Positions 46,444 to 60,833 are shown, numbered from the stretch's first letter. The stretch is DNA of 64,000 nt from Gammaproteobacteria bacterium (GCA_018222405.1 JAAFAI010000002.1:124001-188000); one strand, 5' to 3'. The notes: a model not told the origin generated them from the letters alone. Program-made: numbers and translations.

Positions 46444-47055
46444 TTACAGCCAGACAGGCTGCTTTGCTTCGAAGGACTCGATATCGTCGGTCAGTTCAAG
46501 GGTTTGGCCGATGGCATCCAGGCCTTTTACCAGATTATTTTTGTGGTGTTCAGCAATGTCAAATGACATGCTGGTATCACCTACTGATACGGTTTGCGCT
46601 GGCAGATCGATACTGATCACAGCACTGGCATCGTTTGCCACGGCCGCAAACAACACGTCCATTTCACTGCTGCTCAGGGCGATGGGCAGTAGCTGGTTGT
46701 TCATGCAGTTACCATAAAAGATGTCTGCAAAGCTGGTCGCGATAACCGCTTTAAAGCCAAAATCGCTTAACGCCCAGGGCGCGTGTTCACGGCTTGAACC
46801 ACAACCGAAGTTTTCCCGGGCGAGCAAAACAGCAGCGCCCTTATGCTCCGGTTTATTCAGCACAAACTCAGGATTGGGTTCTTTTTCTTCCAGGTCCAGG
46901 TAGCGCCAGTCATGAAAAAGGTGCTTACCAAAGCCGGCGCGGCTGACGCTGGTTAAAAATTGCTTGGGAATAATCTGATCGGTATCGACATTGGCCTGGT
47001 CAAGCGGGCAGGCGGTGCCGGTCAGGGTGGTAATGCCTGTGGTGGTCTGGCTCAT
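46444..47055 (-). CDS. leuD: 3-isopropylmalate dehydratase small subunit
   Basis: LeuD, 203 residues, the swivel-domain subunit that completes the LeuCD isomerase of leucine synthesis. Landmarks: [11 protein letters not shown] near the N-terminus, [15 protein letters not shown], and the [26 protein letters not shown] stretch. Start is 3 bases after the leuC stop. It is the last gene of leuABCD. Confidence 0.97.
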   Translation of the reverse strand: MSQTTTGITTLTGTACPLDQANVDTDQIIPKQFLTSVSRAGFGKHLFHDWRYLDLEEKEPNPEFVLNKPEHKGAAVLLARENFGCGSSREHAPWALSDFGFKAVIATSFADIFYGNCMNNQLLPIALSSSEMDVLFAAVANDASAVISIDLPAQTVSVGDTSMSFDIAEHHKNNLVKGLDAIGQTLELTDDIESFEAKQPVWL

Positions 47056-47058
47056 AAA

Positions 47059-48459
47059 TTACTCCTGAAAATCTCTGACGTCGGCAAACTTACCGCGTAA
47101 TGCAGCGGCAGCGGCCATTGCCGGGCTAACCAAATGGGTACGGGCACCACGACCCTGACGGCCTTCAAAGTTACGGTTGCTGGTAGAAGCACAGCGATCG
47201 CCCGCGGTTAACAGGTCGTCGTTCATACCCAGGCACATTGAGCAGCCAGGTAAACGCCATTCAAAACCGGCGTCTTTAAATATAACGTCCAGCTTTTCTT
47301 CCTCAGCCTGGCGCTTAACCGCTGCTGAACCCGGCACAACCATAGCGGTAACGTTTGGCGCTACCTTGCCTTGTTTGGCAATGTGCGCCGCAGCACGTAA
47401 ATCTTCGATACGGCTGTTAGTGCAGGAACCAATGAACACGTGAGAAACCGGTACATCACCCAGTTTCTCGCCAGCTTTCAGGCCCATGTATTGCAGCGCT
47501 TTACGGGCTGATTCCTGTTCAACACTGTCAGTGAAGTCCTCCGGGCCGGGTACCGGCTCGTTAACGCCGATAACCTGACCGGGGTTGGTGCCCCAGGTAA
47601 CCTGTGGCGTGATATCTTTAGCTTCAAGCTCTACCACGGTATCAAACACGGCATCGTCGTCTGAATATAATGTTTTCCAGTATTCAACGGCAGCGTCCCA
47701 GTCGGCACCCTGTGGGGCAAACTCACGGCCTTTGAGGTAATCGAAGGTGGTTTGGTCTGGCGCAATCATACCCGCCTTGGCACCCGCTTCGATGCTCATG
47801 TTACAGATGGTCATACGCTCTTCCATCGATAGGGCTTCGATGGCTTCTCCGCAGTATTCAATAACGTGAGCGGTGGCACCGGCGTGACCAATCTTACCAA
47901 TGATGGCCAGAATGATGTCTTTGGCGGTAATGCCTACAGCCAGTTTACCGTTGACTTTGATCTGCATGGTTTTGCCACGGCTTTGCTTAAGCGTTTGGGT
48001 TGCCAGCACGTGTTCTACCTGCGAGGTACCGATACCGAATGCCAGAGCACCAAACGCGCCATGGGTAGCGGTATGCGAATCACCGCATACTACGGTCATG
48101 CCAGGCAGGATTAAGCCCAGCTCCGGGCCCATCACGTGGACGATACCTTGCTTCTGGTGACCCACAGGGAACAGCTTAACACCGTGCTCTTCGCAGTTCT
48201 CGGCCAGCGTTTGCAGTTGCAGTTTATTTTGCGGACCGCAGGCATCCAGCGCCAGGCTGCGCGTAGAAATTGAGTGATCCATAGTGGCAAAGGTACGGTC
48301 CGGACGGCGCACCTTGCGGCCTTTTTCGTTCAGACCGGCAAAGGCCTGTGGACTGGTGACTTCGTGGATCAGATGACGATCGATGTAGATCAGGCTGTCA
48401 TCACCCAACTGGCTGATGATATGGGCCTGCCACACCTTGTCGTATAAGGTTTTAGCCAT
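47059..48459 (-). CDS. leuC: 3-isopropylmalate dehydratase large subunit
   Basis: LeuC, 466 residues, aconitase-family subunit with a 4Fe-4S cluster that isomerises 2- to 3-isopropylmalate. Cluster cysteines are in [14 protein letters not shown] and in [46 protein letters not shown] and the [22 protein letters not shown] block are typical. Length equals E. coli LeuC. It follows leuB by 6 bases. Confidence 0.97.
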   Translation of the reverse strand: MAKTLYDKVWQAHIISQLGDDSLIYIDRHLIHEVTSPQAFAGLNEKGRKVRRPDRTFATMDHSISTRSLALDACGPQNKLQLQTLAENCEEHGVKLFPVGHQKQGIVHVMGPELGLILPGMTVVCGDSHTATHGAFGALAFGIGTSQVEHVLATQTLKQSRGKTMQIKVNGKLAVGITAKDIILAIIGKIGHAGATAHVIEYCGEAIEALSMEERMTICNMSIEAGAKAGMIAPDQTTFDYLKGREFAPQGADWDAAVEYWKTLYSDDDAVFDTVVELEAKDITPQVTWGTNPGQVIGVNEPVPGPEDFTDSVEQESARKALQYMGLKAGEKLGDVPVSHVFIGSCTNSRIEDLRAAAHIAKQGKVAPNVTAMVVPGSAAVKRQAEEEKLDVIFKDAGFEWRLPGCSMCLGMNDDLLTAGDRCASTSNRNFEGRQGRGARTHLVSPAMAAAAALRGKFADVRDFQE

Positions 48460-48465
48460 GAATAA

Positions 48466-49563
<1,098 letters not shown>

Positions 49564-51123
49564 TTATACTCCTGCTACGCGTTCTTGTTGGTTCTTCTGC
49601 TGATCAATCTGGTCAGCAAGGTAAGTGTTGTTTAAAACGAAAATCAGTGCTTTAACACCGGCTTCAACGATATCTGTGGCCAGACCCAGACCGTGGAAAC
49701 GGCGGCCTTTGTATTCAGTGATAACGCTAACCGATGCCAGCGCATCTGCACCTTCGCCTTTAGAATCTAATTTAAAGTCGACCACTTCCAGGTCATTGTG
49801 ACCCAGCATCGACATAATGGCTTTGTACGAGGCATCCACCGGACCGTTACCGGTCTCACAGCGGGTTACCAGTTCATCACCAATTTTTAACTGCACGGTG
49901 GCGCTGGGGATAATTTCTTTCCCTGACGTGGCGTGCAAATAGGTTAACTGATAATGCGCCTGATCGTGTTTTTGTTGATCAAAAAACAGCAGCGCTTCTA
50001 AATCATAGTCGTAAACCTGACCTTTTTTGTCGGCCAGATTCAAAAATGCCGAATAAATGGCTTCTAAATCATAATCGGTATCTTTATAACCCAGCTCCTG
50101 TAAACGGTGCTTGATAACATGACGCCCGGAACGTGAGGTCATGTTCAGGTTATTTTTGTTAATACCAACACTCTCTGGTGTCATGATCTCATAGGTATTT
50201 TGCGCTTTTAAGACACCGTCCTGATGGATGCCTGAAGAGTGACTAAAGGCATTGGCACCAACTATTGCTTTATTGGCTTGCACCGGCATGTTGCACAGCT
50301 GGCTGACCAGCTTCGAGGTACGGCTGATCTCTTTGCTGTTAATGTTTGTGTTCAGGCCATACAAGGCGTGGCGGGTTTGCAGGATCATGGCGATTTCTTC
50401 CAGCGAGCTGTTACCCGCACGCTCACCAATACCGTTAATGGTACCTTCTACCTGACGGGCGCCATTTTCAATTGCCGCCAGTGAGTTGGCTACTGCCAGT
50501 CCTAAATCGTTGTGACAGTGCACAGAAATCGTAGCTTTATCGATGTTAGGCACACGCTCGAATAACTGGCGGATAATGCCGCCGAACTCTGTTGGTGTGG
50601 TATAGCCCACGGTATCCGGAATATTAACCGTGGTGGCACCAGCTGCAATCACAGCCTCAACCATGCGGGCCAGGTAACCGATTTCGGTACGTCCGGCATC
50701 TTCACAGGAAAACTCGACGTCGTCAGTATAGTTGCGCGCCCGTTTAACTGCGGCAATAGCCATCTCTACCACGTCATCCTGAGATTTACGTAATTTGTTA
50801 TTAACGTGAATTTCGGATGTCGCGATAAAGGTATGAATGCGGAACTGGTCTGCGACTCTCAGTGCTTCGCCACAGGCATCAATGTCGGCTGGTACGGCGC
50901 GTGATAAACCCGCAACCGTTGAGTTTTTGATTTCTTTGGCAATCATTTGCACCGATTTGAAATCGCCCGGAGAGGACACCGGAAAGCCAGCTTCGATAAT
51001 ATCAACGCCGAGACGCTCAAGGGCCAGTGCGATCTGCAGTTTTTCTTTTACACTTAAACTGGCTGGCAAGGCTTGTTCGCCGTCACGCAAGGTCGTATCA
51101 AATATTTTTACCTGATTCGTCAT
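49564..51123 (-). CDS. leuA: 2-isopropylmalate synthase
   Basis: LeuA, 519 residues, condenses acetyl-CoA with 2-oxoisovalerate, the first leucine-specific and feedback-inhibited step. The catalytic HMGL-like barrel carries [35 protein letters not shown] and [18 protein letters not shown]-terminal regulatory domain (about 390-505) binds leucine. Expression is probably set by the attenuator immediately upstream. Length is like E. coli LeuA (523). Confidence 0.97.
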   Translation of the reverse strand: MTNQVKIFDTTLRDGEQALPASLSVKEKLQIALALERLGVDIIEAGFPVSSPGDFKSVQMIAKEIKNSTVAGLSRAVPADIDACGEALRVADQFRIHTFIATSEIHVNNKLRKSQDDVVEMAIAAVKRARNYTDDVEFSCEDAGRTEIGYLARMVEAVIAAGATTVNIPDTVGYTTPTEFGGIIRQLFERVPNIDKATISVHCHNDLGLAVANSLAAIENGARQVEGTINGIGERAGNSSLEEIAMILQTRHALYGLNTNINSKEISRTSKLVSQLCNMPVQANKAIVGANAFSHSSGIHQDGVLKAQNTYEIMTPESVGINKNNLNMTSRSGRHVIKHRLQELGYKDTDYDLEAIYSAFLNLADKKGQVYDYDLEALLFFDQQKHDQAHYQLTYLHATSGKEIIPSATVQLKIGDELVTRCETGNGPVDASYKAIMSMLGHNDLEVVDFKLDSKGEGADALASVSVITEYKGRRFHGLGLATDIVEAGVKALIFVLNNTYLADQIDQQKNQQERVAGV

Positions 51124-51147
51124 GGCTGTCTCTCGTTGATTTTAGTT

Positions 51148-51212
51148 AAAAAAAAACCCGTGCTGTGCACGGGTTTTATGTATTGATTCGATGGTCGCAA
51201 TCTACCCGTGCA
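51148..51212 (-). promoter_or_regulatory. leu operon attenuator (terminator and antiterminator arms)
   Basis: On the minus strand AAAACCCGTGC, loop ACA, GCACGGGTTTT and a T run (51148-51177) form a textbook terminator between leuL and leuA. An upstream copy of the right arm, TGCACGGGT (51204-51212), overlaps the end of the leader peptide gene and is fully complementary (9 bases) to the terminator left arm. It can therefore form the competing antiterminator when a ribosome stalls on the leucine codons. Confidence 0.85.
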
Positions 51213-51261
51213 ATCTGGCTGCCATAAGGAGTAGAAGAGATAGAATAAACGTACGCGGCAT
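51202..51261 (-). CDS. leuL: leu operon leader peptide
   Basis: A 19-residue peptide read from ATG 51261: MPRTFILSLLLLMAARLHG. Six of 19 residues are leucine, including four in a row encoded CTT CTA CTC CTT. An AGG ribosome site is 8 bases upstream. It lies between a good promoter and the attenuator terminator, and its stop codon touches the antiterminator arm. This is the layout of leucine attenuation: scarcity of charged leucyl-tRNA stalls the ribosome and lets transcription continue into leuABCD. Confidence 0.85.
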   Translation of the reverse strand: MPRTFILSLLLLMAARLHG

Positions 51262-51309
51262 TGGTTAAACCTGTTATGTGCTGCATGTGCGACCTTTCCG
51301 ATGCCCGAC

Positions 51310-51338
51310 AATTTACAGCCTGAACCGCAGCAGGTCAA
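51310..51338 (-). promoter_or_regulatory. leu operon promoter
   Basis: On the minus strand TTGACC (51333-51338), a 17-base spacer and TAAATT (51310-51315). The start would fall near 51303, giving a leader of about 180 bases to leuA. AT-rich DNA upstream (51360-51400) could act as an UP element. A 7-bp inverted repeat, AATTTCC and GGAAATT (51406-51428), lies about 110 bases before the start and could be a regulator site or the end of the neighbouring transcript. Confidence 0.75.
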
Positions 51339-51492
51339 CCACTGATTCTGATTTTCGGTATAAATTTTAGTTATAAATTACTGCATAACAAAAAAATTAG
51401 GATGAAATTTCCTGTCATGCTGGAAATTAGATTATTCATTTCGCTTTCAGCGTATCAAGCTTACAGGTAGCAGATGAATGAAAGACTAAAGG

Positions 51493-52185
51493 TTATTTAT
51501 TATCGAAGCGTTGCGGTTCGCTGAACTTTCGCCAGTTAAGGGTACTGACCAGTAAGATTTCTCGTAAGGTGAGTGTACGGGGCGAGGCGCGCCCTTTGTG
51601 ATTCCAGGTGTGGCCGCAGCACGCCGCGGTCATAATGGCTTTTGATGGCTTTACCAGCGACAGAGTGATGTGTTCTCTGGCGGTATAGCGGGCGGGGCTT
51701 TCTACCGGCGTACCACTAAAATCAAACCAGCCGAATTTATTCACATGCAGCGTTTGGTTTTCCGGCTGAACCCGATCGATAGAGTCGAGTTCTATATGCT
51801 CATTATCGAACTCCTGAACCCATACAGGTACTACCAGGCCAACTTTGGCATGTTCGGCGAACCAGGCATTGGTTTTATCGCTGTCGTTACTCCGAGCGGG
51901 GTTTTTTGCTGCCTGTCTGGCCTGCCAGCTGGCATTGTGTTCGTCCAGATCCAAAGGCACGGCTTTGGCCGCCAGAAAACGGGCAGTGCGTCTGACATGG
52001 TGACTCAGGCCGGCAATACGACGACGCAGTAAATTGGTTTGGTTGGGGCCTTGCTGGGCGATAAGCGCTAGTTCGCGCTCATATAACGCGTTGCACAACT
52101 CAGCGATGATACGTTGGGATGTGTCTGACCCGACCGCATTAAAGAAGTCGGATTGATGTGACGCTGGGTCGGAGGAATGCGCCAT
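51493..52185 (-). CDS. Unrecognised conserved-looking cytoplasmic protein
   Basis: A 230-residue protein that I cannot place in a family. It has no signal peptide and no membrane helix. The N-terminal half is Arg/His/Ala-rich and helical (LCNALYERELALIAQQGPNQTNLLRRRIAGLSHHVRR). A middle stretch is beta-like (VGLVVPVWVQEFDNEHIELDSIDRV, NKFGWFDFSGTPV). The C-terminus is basic with a CCGHTWNHKGRASPRTLTLREILLVSTLNW block. Codon use and composition look like its neighbours, so it is probably a real resident gene. It lies after the eno terminator with only a weak ribosome site, so it may have its own promoter. Confidence 0.65.
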   Translation of the reverse strand: MAHSSDPASHQSDFFNAVGSDTSQRIIAELCNALYERELALIAQQGPNQTNLLRRRIAGLSHHVRRTARFLAAKAVPLDLDEHNASWQARQAAKNPARSNDSDKTNAWFAEHAKVGLVVPVWVQEFDNEHIELDSIDRVQPENQTLHVNKFGWFDFSGTPVESPARYTAREHITLSLVKPSKAIMTAACCGHTWNHKGRASPRTLTLREILLVSTLNWRKFSEPQRFDNK

Positions 52186-52211
52186 TAGCGTTCTAATTGT
52201 GGGGACAGCAT

Positions 52212-52241
52212 CAAAAAGATGGCGGGCAACGCTGCCCGCCA
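52212..52241 (-). terminator. Rho-independent terminator after eno
   Basis: Plus-strand arms TGGCGGGCA (52220-52228) and TGCCCGCCA (52233-52241) with a 4-base loop. On the minus strand the stem is followed by TCTTTTTG. It ends the pyrG-eno transcript. Confidence 0.88.
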
Positions 52242-52249
52242 GCTTAAGA

Positions 52250-55327
<3,078 letters not shown>

Positions 55328-55390
55328 TCACACAATTATAACAGCTCTAAAAGATACTGTTTCCTGGTGTTTTATACAAGGGGACTGATT

Positions 55391-55423
55391 TTAAACGACT
55401 TCCGTTTTCGGGAAGCCGTTTAA
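55391..55423. repeat. Imperfect hairpin between pyrG and mutS
   Basis: Arms 55391-55403 and 55411-55423 pair in 12 of 13 positions (TTAAACG, one mismatch, CTTCC against GGAAG, then CGTTTAA). It lies after the mutS stop on the minus strand and before the pyrG start. It is a plausible end structure for the mutS transcript, although only a short T/A tract follows. Confidence 0.5.
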
Positions 55424-55458
55424 CCGGGTTTGAAAAGATGGGCTTTTAGGTAATTTTA

Positions 55459-58074
55459 CTATTTTAGCTGTTTTAGTTCATAAATTAGCGCTAAGGCTTG
55501 TTTTGGCGTAAGTTCATCAGGATCCACCTCTTCAAAAGCCTGCTCAAGGGCGCTTATTCTGGCCGGTAAATCAGCGGGCTCTTCGGGTAACAGGCTCTGC
55601 TGGGCAGGGGCTGCGGCGAGCGTTTGTTCGCTGGCTGATACGGTGTGCTGGCTTTCGAGGGTCTGAAGCCGGGTTTTGGCCGCACTGATCACGGCTTTGG
55701 GCACACCAGCCAGTTGCGCTACCTGTAAGCCATAGCTTTTACTGGCGGCGCCTGTTTCAACGGAGTGCATAAACCGAATGGTGTCGTCATGCTCAACGGC
55801 ATCAAGGTGCAGGTTTTGTACGCCTGGTAAGGTATGAGTGAGCTCTGTTAGCTCAAAATAATGGGTGGCAAATAAGGTAAATGCCTGTAACTGAGTGGCG
55901 AGATACTCAGCGCAGGCCCAGGCCAGCGACAGACCGTCGTAGGTGCTGGTCCCGCGGCCAATTTCGTCCATTAATACCAGCGAATAAGGTGTTGCATTGT
56001 GTAGTATGTTGGCAGTTTCGGTCATTTCTACCATAAAGGTAGAACGGCCGGAGGCCAGATCGTCTGAGGCGCCGATACGGGTAAATATTTTATCCACAGG
56101 GCCTATTTCGGCCGACTCTGCCGGTACGTAGCTGCCAATATAAGCCAGTAACACAATTAGTGCTGTCTGACGCATAAAGGTGGATTTACCACCCATGTTA
56201 GGCCCGGTAATGATTTTAATCCTGGAGTCTTTATCCATGTTCAGCGGATTGGGAATAAACGGCGAGTCCATAACGTACTCAACAACCGGGTGCCTCCCTT
56301 GTTGATAGGTTACGCCGGGTACATCCGACAAAGTGGGACAATGATATTCCAGGGTTTCCGCACGTTCCGCCAGAGTGATCAGCACATCCAGTTTCGCCAG
56401 CGCGGCGGCACTGGTGATCAGGGCATCAAGCTGCGGGTTGATGAAGTCAAACAGCTCCTCATAAAGGCGCTTTTCCAGCGCCAGCGCACGACTTTGCGAG
56501 GTAAGCACCTTATCTTCATGCTCTTTCAGCTCCGGCGTGATATAGCGCTCGTTATTCTTTAAGGTCTGGCGGCGAATATAACTGGCCGGCACCAGATGAC
56601 TATTGGCACGAGATACTTCGATAAAGAAGCCATGCACCTTGTTGTAGCCCACTTTTAGCGTGCTGATGCCGGTTTGCTCCCGCTCCCGGGTTTCTATCTG
56701 GCGCAACAGCTCGGTAGCGCCATCGGATAAGTCCCGCAGTTCATCAAGCTCTGCGTTGTAGCCAGAGGCGATTACGCCGCCATCGCGAATAACCACAGGC
56801 GGGTTATCGATAATAGCGTTATTCAGTAAGTTCGACAGTTCAGGAAATTCACTGATCTGCTCACTTAAGCTTTTAATAAGTGGTGCGCTATATACGCTCA
56901 GCCCTTGTTGAAGCTCGGGCAGACTGGCCAGGGCATTTCGTAGACGGGCAAAATCACGCGGCCGCGCTGAGCGCAGCGCCAGGCGAGCCATGATCCGCTC
57001 AATATCGCCAATATGTTTTAACTGGCCGGTAAGCGCCGGATAATCTCCATTAAGAAAATCGCCGATGGCCTGCTGGCGGTTGTTAAGCTCGTCCCGGTCG
57101 GTAATCGGCGCATGCAGGAAGCGCTGTAGTAAGCGACTGCCCATTGCCGTGGCCGTATTGTCGAGTACGGCAAACAGTGTGTGTTCTGTACCGCCGGATA
57201 AATTCCGCGTTAGTTCTAGATTTTTGCGCGTGGCCGCATCCAGTTGCACCCGGGTTGATTGTTGCTCAAGAGTGATAGCACGAATATGCGGCAGGGCCGT
57301 GCGCTGCGTGTCTTTAACATACTGCAGAATACAGCCAGCGGCGCTGATGGCCAGGGTAACATTGCTTAAGCCAAAACCGGTGAGTTCCCGGGTGCCAAAC
57401 TGATTGTTAAGCTGTTGCTCAGCAGTTTGCTGATCGAACTCCCATTCTGGGCGGCGGCGCAGGCCTTTGATATGATCAACCTTCGATAGCCAGTCAAAAC
57501 CTTCCGGGTAAAGTAATTCCGCCGGGTTGAGGCGTTGTAATTCGGCGGTGAGCATGTCGGTGCCACTGAACTCACTGACTAAAAATCGGCCGCTGGTAAT
57601 ATCCAGCCAGGCCAGGCCGAATTGATCTTTTACGCTGTAAACGGCTGCCAGTACATTATCCTGGCGTTCGTCAAGCAGGGCTTCATCGGTAACGGTGCCC
57701 GGCGTAACGATACGCTGTACCTGGCGTTCCACCGGGCCTTTGCTGGTAGCCGGGTCGCCAACCTGTTCGCAAATCGCTACCGATTCACCCATTTTTACCA
57801 GCCGCGCCAGATAGCTTTCTACCGCATGATAGGGCACACCTGCCATGGGGATTGGCTCGCCGCCGGATTTACCCCGGGCGGTGAGGGAGATATCCAGCAA
57901 CTCGGCAGCGCGCTTGGCGTCGTCATAGAACAATTCGTAAAAATCGCCCATGCGGTAAAAAAGTAAAATATTGGGGTGCTGCGCCTTTATATTCAGGTAT
58001 TGGCGCATCATTGGCGTGTGTGATTCCAAGAATGCCTCGGCTTGCTGGTTGCTTGCGATTGTGGTTTTGACCAA
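55459..58074 (-). CDS. mutS: DNA mismatch repair protein MutS
   Basis: MutS, up to 871 residues, recognises mismatches and with MutL and ATP starts repair. The mismatch-reading Phe-x-Glu motif is in [24 protein letters not shown]. Clamp and lever domains follow; the ATPase has Walker [12 protein letters not shown] and Walker [19 protein letters not shown], with the ATHYFELT switch. No ATG start exists near the expected N-terminus. TTG at 58074 gives 18 residues before HTPMM, while TTG at 58029 gives three but has a GAGG site 5 bases upstream. The E. coli protein has nine, so the start is uncertain. Confidence 0.95.
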   Translation of the reverse strand: MVKTTIASNQQAEAFLESHTPMMRQYLNIKAQHPNILLFYRMGDFYELFYDDAKRAAELLDISLTARGKSGGEPIPMAGVPYHAVESYLARLVKMGESVAICEQVGDPATSKGPVERQVQRIVTPGTVTDEALLDERQDNVLAAVYSVKDQFGLAWLDITSGRFLVSEFSGTDMLTAELQRLNPAELLYPEGFDWLSKVDHIKGLRRRPEWEFDQQTAEQQLNNQFGTRELTGFGLSNVTLAISAAGCILQYVKDTQRTALPHIRAITLEQQSTRVQLDAATRKNLELTRNLSGGTEHTLFAVLDNTATAMGSRLLQRFLHAPITDRDELNNRQQAIGDFLNGDYPALTGQLKHIGDIERIMARLALRSARPRDFARLRNALASLPELQQGLSVYSAPLIKSLSEQISEFPELSNLLNNAIIDNPPVVIRDGGVIASGYNAELDELRDLSDGATELLRQIETREREQTGISTLKVGYNKVHGFFIEVSRANSHLVPASYIRRQTLKNNERYITPELKEHEDKVLTSQSRALALEKRLYEELFDFINPQLDALITSAAALAKLDVLITLAERAETLEYHCPTLSDVPGVTYQQGRHPVVEYVMDSPFIPNPLNMDKDSRIKIITGPNMGGKSTFMRQTALIVLLAYIGSYVPAESAEIGPVDKIFTRIGASDDLASGRSTFMVEMTETANILHNATPYSLVLMDEIGRGTSTYDGLSLAWACAEYLATQLQAFTLFATHYFELTELTHTLPGVQNLHLDAVEHDDTIRFMHSVETGAASKSYGLQVAQLAGVPKAVISAAKTRLQTLESQHTVSASEQTLAAAPAQQSLLPEEPADLPARISALEQAFEEVDPDELTPKQALALIYELKQLK

Positions 58075-58109
58075 TAATACGGTCTCAATATTATGAGTGT
58101 ATTATTCCT

Positions 58110-58637
58110 ATGAGCCAGTCATTTTCAACTTTTTCGAGACAGCAACTGGATATTAATACGTTAGCTGAACAGATTTTGGCCGTTGGTGAGGTGCTACGGC
58201 AAAAAGGCTGGTCGGTTTCCTGTGCGGAATCCTGCACCGGTGGCGGAGTGGCCTATGCGTTAACGTCGGTAGCCGGCAGCTCGGATTGGTTTAATCAAAG
58301 CTTTGTTACCTATTCCAATCAGGCAAAACAGACCCTCGTTAATGTTAGTGGCGACACCCTGGATAAATTTGGTGCAGTGTCGGCCGAGACCGTGCGCGAA
58401 ATGGCCGAAGGCACCGCCCAGCAAAGCGCTGCACAATGTACTGCAGCGATCAGTGGTATTGCCGGACCGGGCGGCGGTAGCGAAGAAAAACCGGTAGGGA
58501 CAGTATGGTTTGGCTTTTACTTAAACGGTGTAACCGATACAATCCGCCGCCAGTTTGAAGGGGACCGTGAAGCGGTCAGAACCCAGGCCATTGAGTTTGT
58601 TATTACAACACTGCACCACAGGCTAGTTGCGAAATAA
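58110..58637 (+). CDS. pncC: Nicotinamide-nucleotide amidohydrolase PncC (CinA C-terminal domain)
   Basis: A 175-residue CinA C-terminal domain protein that deamidates NMN to nicotinate mononucleotide in pyridine nucleotide recycling. Landmarks: SVSCAESCTGGGVAYALTSVAGSSDWFNQSFVTYSNQAKQ and AAISGIAGPGGGSEEKPVGTVWFGF. The stand-alone form without the CinA N-terminal domain is normal next to recA in gammaproteobacteria. It is divergent from mutS with only 35 bases between the annotated starts, so promoter elements must lie partly inside coding sequence. Confidence 0.92.
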   Translation: MSQSFSTFSRQQLDINTLAEQILAVGEVLRQKGWSVSCAESCTGGGVAYALTSVAGSSDWFNQSFVTYSNQAKQTLVNVSGDTLDKFGAVSAETVREMAEGTAQQSAAQCTAAISGIAGPGGGSEEKPVGTVWFGFYLNGVTDTIRRQFEGDREAVRTQAIEFVITTLHHRLVAK

Positions 58638-58675
58638 ACCAGGCGTGATGAAATAAAGAAAAGGCAAAAAGCATA

Positions 58676-58704
58676 TTGCACTGTATAATCATACAGTATA
58701 TTAT
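58676..58704 (+). promoter_or_regulatory. recA promoter with LexA (SOS) box
   Basis: TTGCAC (58676-58681), 17-base spacer, TATTAT (58699-58704). Inside the spacer lies CTGTATAATCATACAG (58681-58696), a perfect CTGT-N8-ACAG LexA box. A bound repressor would cover the polymerase site, so recA should be SOS-induced. Confidence 0.92.
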
Positions 58705-58798
58705 GCAGTCATTATTTTAGTGATGTCCAGCTTACCGGCTACATCAGTAAAAGCAACTGCGGATAACGCAATCAGAACAGAATAACGAGGGGTTTTCG

Positions 58799-59830
58799 GT
58801 GGACGACAACAAATCTAAAGCACTATCGGCTGCGGTCGGTCAGATTGAAAAGCAATTTGGTAAAGGCGCTATTATGCGTCTGGGCGACAACCAGGCAATG
58901 GACATAGAGTCTATTTCTACCGGCTCACTGAGTATTGATATTGCGTTAGGCATTGGCGGTTTACCTTGTGGCCGGGTAGTTGAGATCTACGGTCCTGAGT
59001 CATCAGGTAAAACGACCTTAACCCTGCAAGTTATTGCGGAAGCACAGAAAAAAGGTAAAACCTGTGCGTTCGTGGATGCCGAGCATGCGTTGGATCCGGT
59101 ATATGCTGAAAAACTCGGTGTAAACATTGATGATCTGCTGGTTTCTCAGCCGGATACGGGTGAACAGGCACTGGAAATCTGTGACATGCTGGTGCGCTCT
59201 GGGGCAGTAGACGTAGTGATTGTTGACTCGGTTGCCGCGCTGACACCGAAAGCTGAAATTGAAGGTGACATGGGCGATTCCCACGTTGGTCTTCAGGCAC
59301 GTCTGATGTCGCAGGCGCTGCGTAAACTCACCGGTAACATCAAGCGTTCTAACACATTGTGTATCTTCATTAACCAGATCCGAATGAAGATTGGTGTGAT
59401 GTTCGGTAACCCGGAAACCACTACCGGTGGTAATGCACTGAAGTTTTATTCCTCTGTTCGTCTGGATATTCGTCGTATTGGCTCAGTAAAAGAGGGCGAC
59501 GAAGTGGTAGGTAACGAAACCCGCGTGAAAGTGGTTAAAAACAAAGTGGCACCACCCTTTAAACAGGCTGAGTTCCAAATTATGTATGGCGCTGGTATCT
59601 GCAAAGAAGCTGAGCTGATTGATTTGGGCGTGAAGCAAAAGCTGGTTGATAAAGCTGGTGCTTGGTACAGCTATAACGGTGACAGAATTGGTCAGGGTAA
59701 AGCGAACGTGGTGAAATTCCTCAAGCAAAACCCGGATATCGCTAACGATATCGAAACCAAGATCCGCGCAGAATTACTGTTATCAAAAGATATTAAAGCT
59801 GACGATGTAGAGCCTGAAGACGCGCTTTAA
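58799..59830 (+). CDS. recA: Recombinase RecA
   Basis: RecA, 343 residues, ATP-dependent strand-exchange protein and LexA co-protease. Walker [10 protein letters not shown], Walker [40 protein letters not shown] with the L1 region, and the L2 region [24 protein letters not shown] are intact. The start is GTG at 58799 with a strong GAGGGG site 6-7 bases upstream. The acidic C-terminal tail (DVEPEDAL) is present. No recX follows; a terminator does. Confidence 0.98.
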   Translation: MDDNKSKALSAAVGQIEKQFGKGAIMRLGDNQAMDIESISTGSLSIDIALGIGGLPCGRVVEIYGPESSGKTTLTLQVIAEAQKKGKTCAFVDAEHALDPVYAEKLGVNIDDLLVSQPDTGEQALEICDMLVRSGAVDVVIVDSVAALTPKAEIEGDMGDSHVGLQARLMSQALRKLTGNIKRSNTLCIFINQIRMKIGVMFGNPETTTGGNALKFYSSVRLDIRRIGSVKEGDEVVGNETRVKVVKNKVAPPFKQAEFQIMYGAGICKEAELIDLGVKQKLVDKAGAWYSYNGDRIGQGKANVVKFLKQNPDIANDIETKIRAELLLSKDIKADDVEPEDAL

Positions 59831-59870
59831 TAAAACAGTGACCTTTTTCAACACCCGTTGGAAACTCCCC

Positions 59871-59919
59871 CTATAAGCCTAACTTATAGTCTTGCCCATC
59901 CATTTGGATGGGCTTTTTT
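59871..59919 (+). terminator. Rho-independent terminator after recA, with a preceding inverted repeat
   Basis: GCCCATCC (59894-59901), loop ATTT, GGATGGGC (59906-59913), then TTTTTT form the terminator. Immediately before it CTATAAG and CTTATAG (59871-59877 and 59883-59889) form a separate 7-bp hairpin. Confidence 0.9.
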
Positions 59920-60006
59920 GTGTGACAAATAAAATATTGGCATTCGTGAATCATAGGTTTACAGTAGACTCACATTTAGCAAGTTATAACTGGTTGGTTT
60001 AATTCG

Positions 60007-60525
60007 ATGTTTTGCGGTAGTCCCCGACAGTCAGGCTTTACACTGATTGAGTTAATTACGGTGATTATTTTAATTGGTGTGCTTTCTGTTACCGCCTTTC
60101 CGCGGTTTGTTGACTTTCAGGACGACGCACACGCAGCATCTGTTCAAGGAACCGGTACAGCTTTTGAGTCTGCGATCAAACTGGCTCATCTTAAATGGGC
60201 CGTCAGCGGTAACTCCGGACCCGTGGATAATCTTGATTTGTACGGTAATGGTGAGAATCTCATGGACATAAATGTCAATGGCTGGCCTGCGCAGAGCTAC
60301 CTGCCCTATGAAGCGAGTCCGATGCTGGATAATGCCTGGGACTGTACATCCGTCTGGAGCGCCGTCTTATTGGATGGATCACCCTCCGTTGCAGAGGATA
60401 CTTCCGCCGATTATCAGGCAACTTATAATGCCAATACTTGTACCTTTTATCTGGTAGCGCAGCCTGGCTATTCGATATTCTACAACTCGAATACCGGCGA
60501 AGTGTCTGTAGATAGCACCCTTTAA
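60007..60525 (+). CDS. Type IV pilin-like protein (MSHA-type prepilin)
   Basis: A 172-residue prepilin. The type III signal is short and ends SG-FTLIELITVIILIGVLSVTAFPRFVDF, with the glycine cleavage point, phenylalanine +1 and the Glu+5 needed for assembly. PRFVDFQDDAHAASVQGT and the later WDCTSVW/NANTCTFYL cysteine pair (likely disulphide) resemble MSHA pilins. It stands alone, without other pilus genes, between recA and the FlhB-like gene. Its stop overlaps the convergent gene by 4 bases. It is probably a minor or stand-alone pilin. Confidence 0.82.
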   Translation: MFCGSPRQSGFTLIELITVIILIGVLSVTAFPRFVDFQDDAHAASVQGTGTAFESAIKLAHLKWAVSGNSGPVDNLDLYGNGENLMDINVNGWPAQSYLPYEASPMLDNAWDCTSVWSAVLLDGSPSVAEDTSADYQATYNANTCTFYLVAQPGYSIFYNSNTGEVSVDSTL

Positions 60526-60833
60526 ATTTTTTCTTCGATACCGGGAAACGCCTGTTTCCAGTTCTCTGGCACTTTCCCCTGTAATACATACGAATAAGCC
60601 AGTAATTCGGCAATAACATAATATAATGGTTCAGGAATCGACTGACCGAGATCCAGGGTAGTCAAAAATTCGCTTAGGTAGGGATCTTCATGAACCAGCA
60701 CGCCATTAGCTTTCGCACTGGCTATGATCGCCTCCGCGAGATCATCATAGCCTTTGGCGACAACCGTAGGTGCTTGTGACGGTTCGGCTTCGTTATATTT
60801 AATGCCTACCGCGCGTTTGCTTTTACGGGTCAT
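60522..60833 (-). CDS. FlhB C-terminal domain-like protein (no autocleavage site)
   Basis: A 103-residue protein matching only the cytoplasmic C-terminal domain of FlhB/YscU export-switch proteins: AVGIKYNEAEPSQAPTVVAKGYDDLAEAIIASAKANGVLVHEDPYLSEFL. In FlhB the self-cleaving NPTH motif sits just before AVALKY; here the protein begins at that point (MTRKSKRAVGIKYN), as if corresponding to the cleaved fragment alone. The start overlaps the FliK-like gene by 4 bases (ATGA), so the two are coupled. B. subtilis has a comparable ylqG-ylqH pair. Confidence 0.82.
   Translation of the reverse strand: MTRKSKRAVGIKYNEAEPSQAPTVVAKGYDDLAEAIIASAKANGVLVHEDPYLSEFLTTLDLGQSIPEPLYYVIAELLAYSYVLQGKVPENWKQAFPGIEEKI

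Noticed and set aside
51174-51285. A longer leu leader frame starting MQHITGLTNAAYVYS
   Set aside because: It has a single leucine codon, so it cannot act as a leucine sensor, whereas the overlapping frame has six leucines.
51120-51338. 72-residue frame through the leu leader region
   Set aside because: It starts in the -35 hexamer, crosses the attenuator terminator and overlaps the leuA start; the 19-residue leucine-rich peptide in another frame explains the region.
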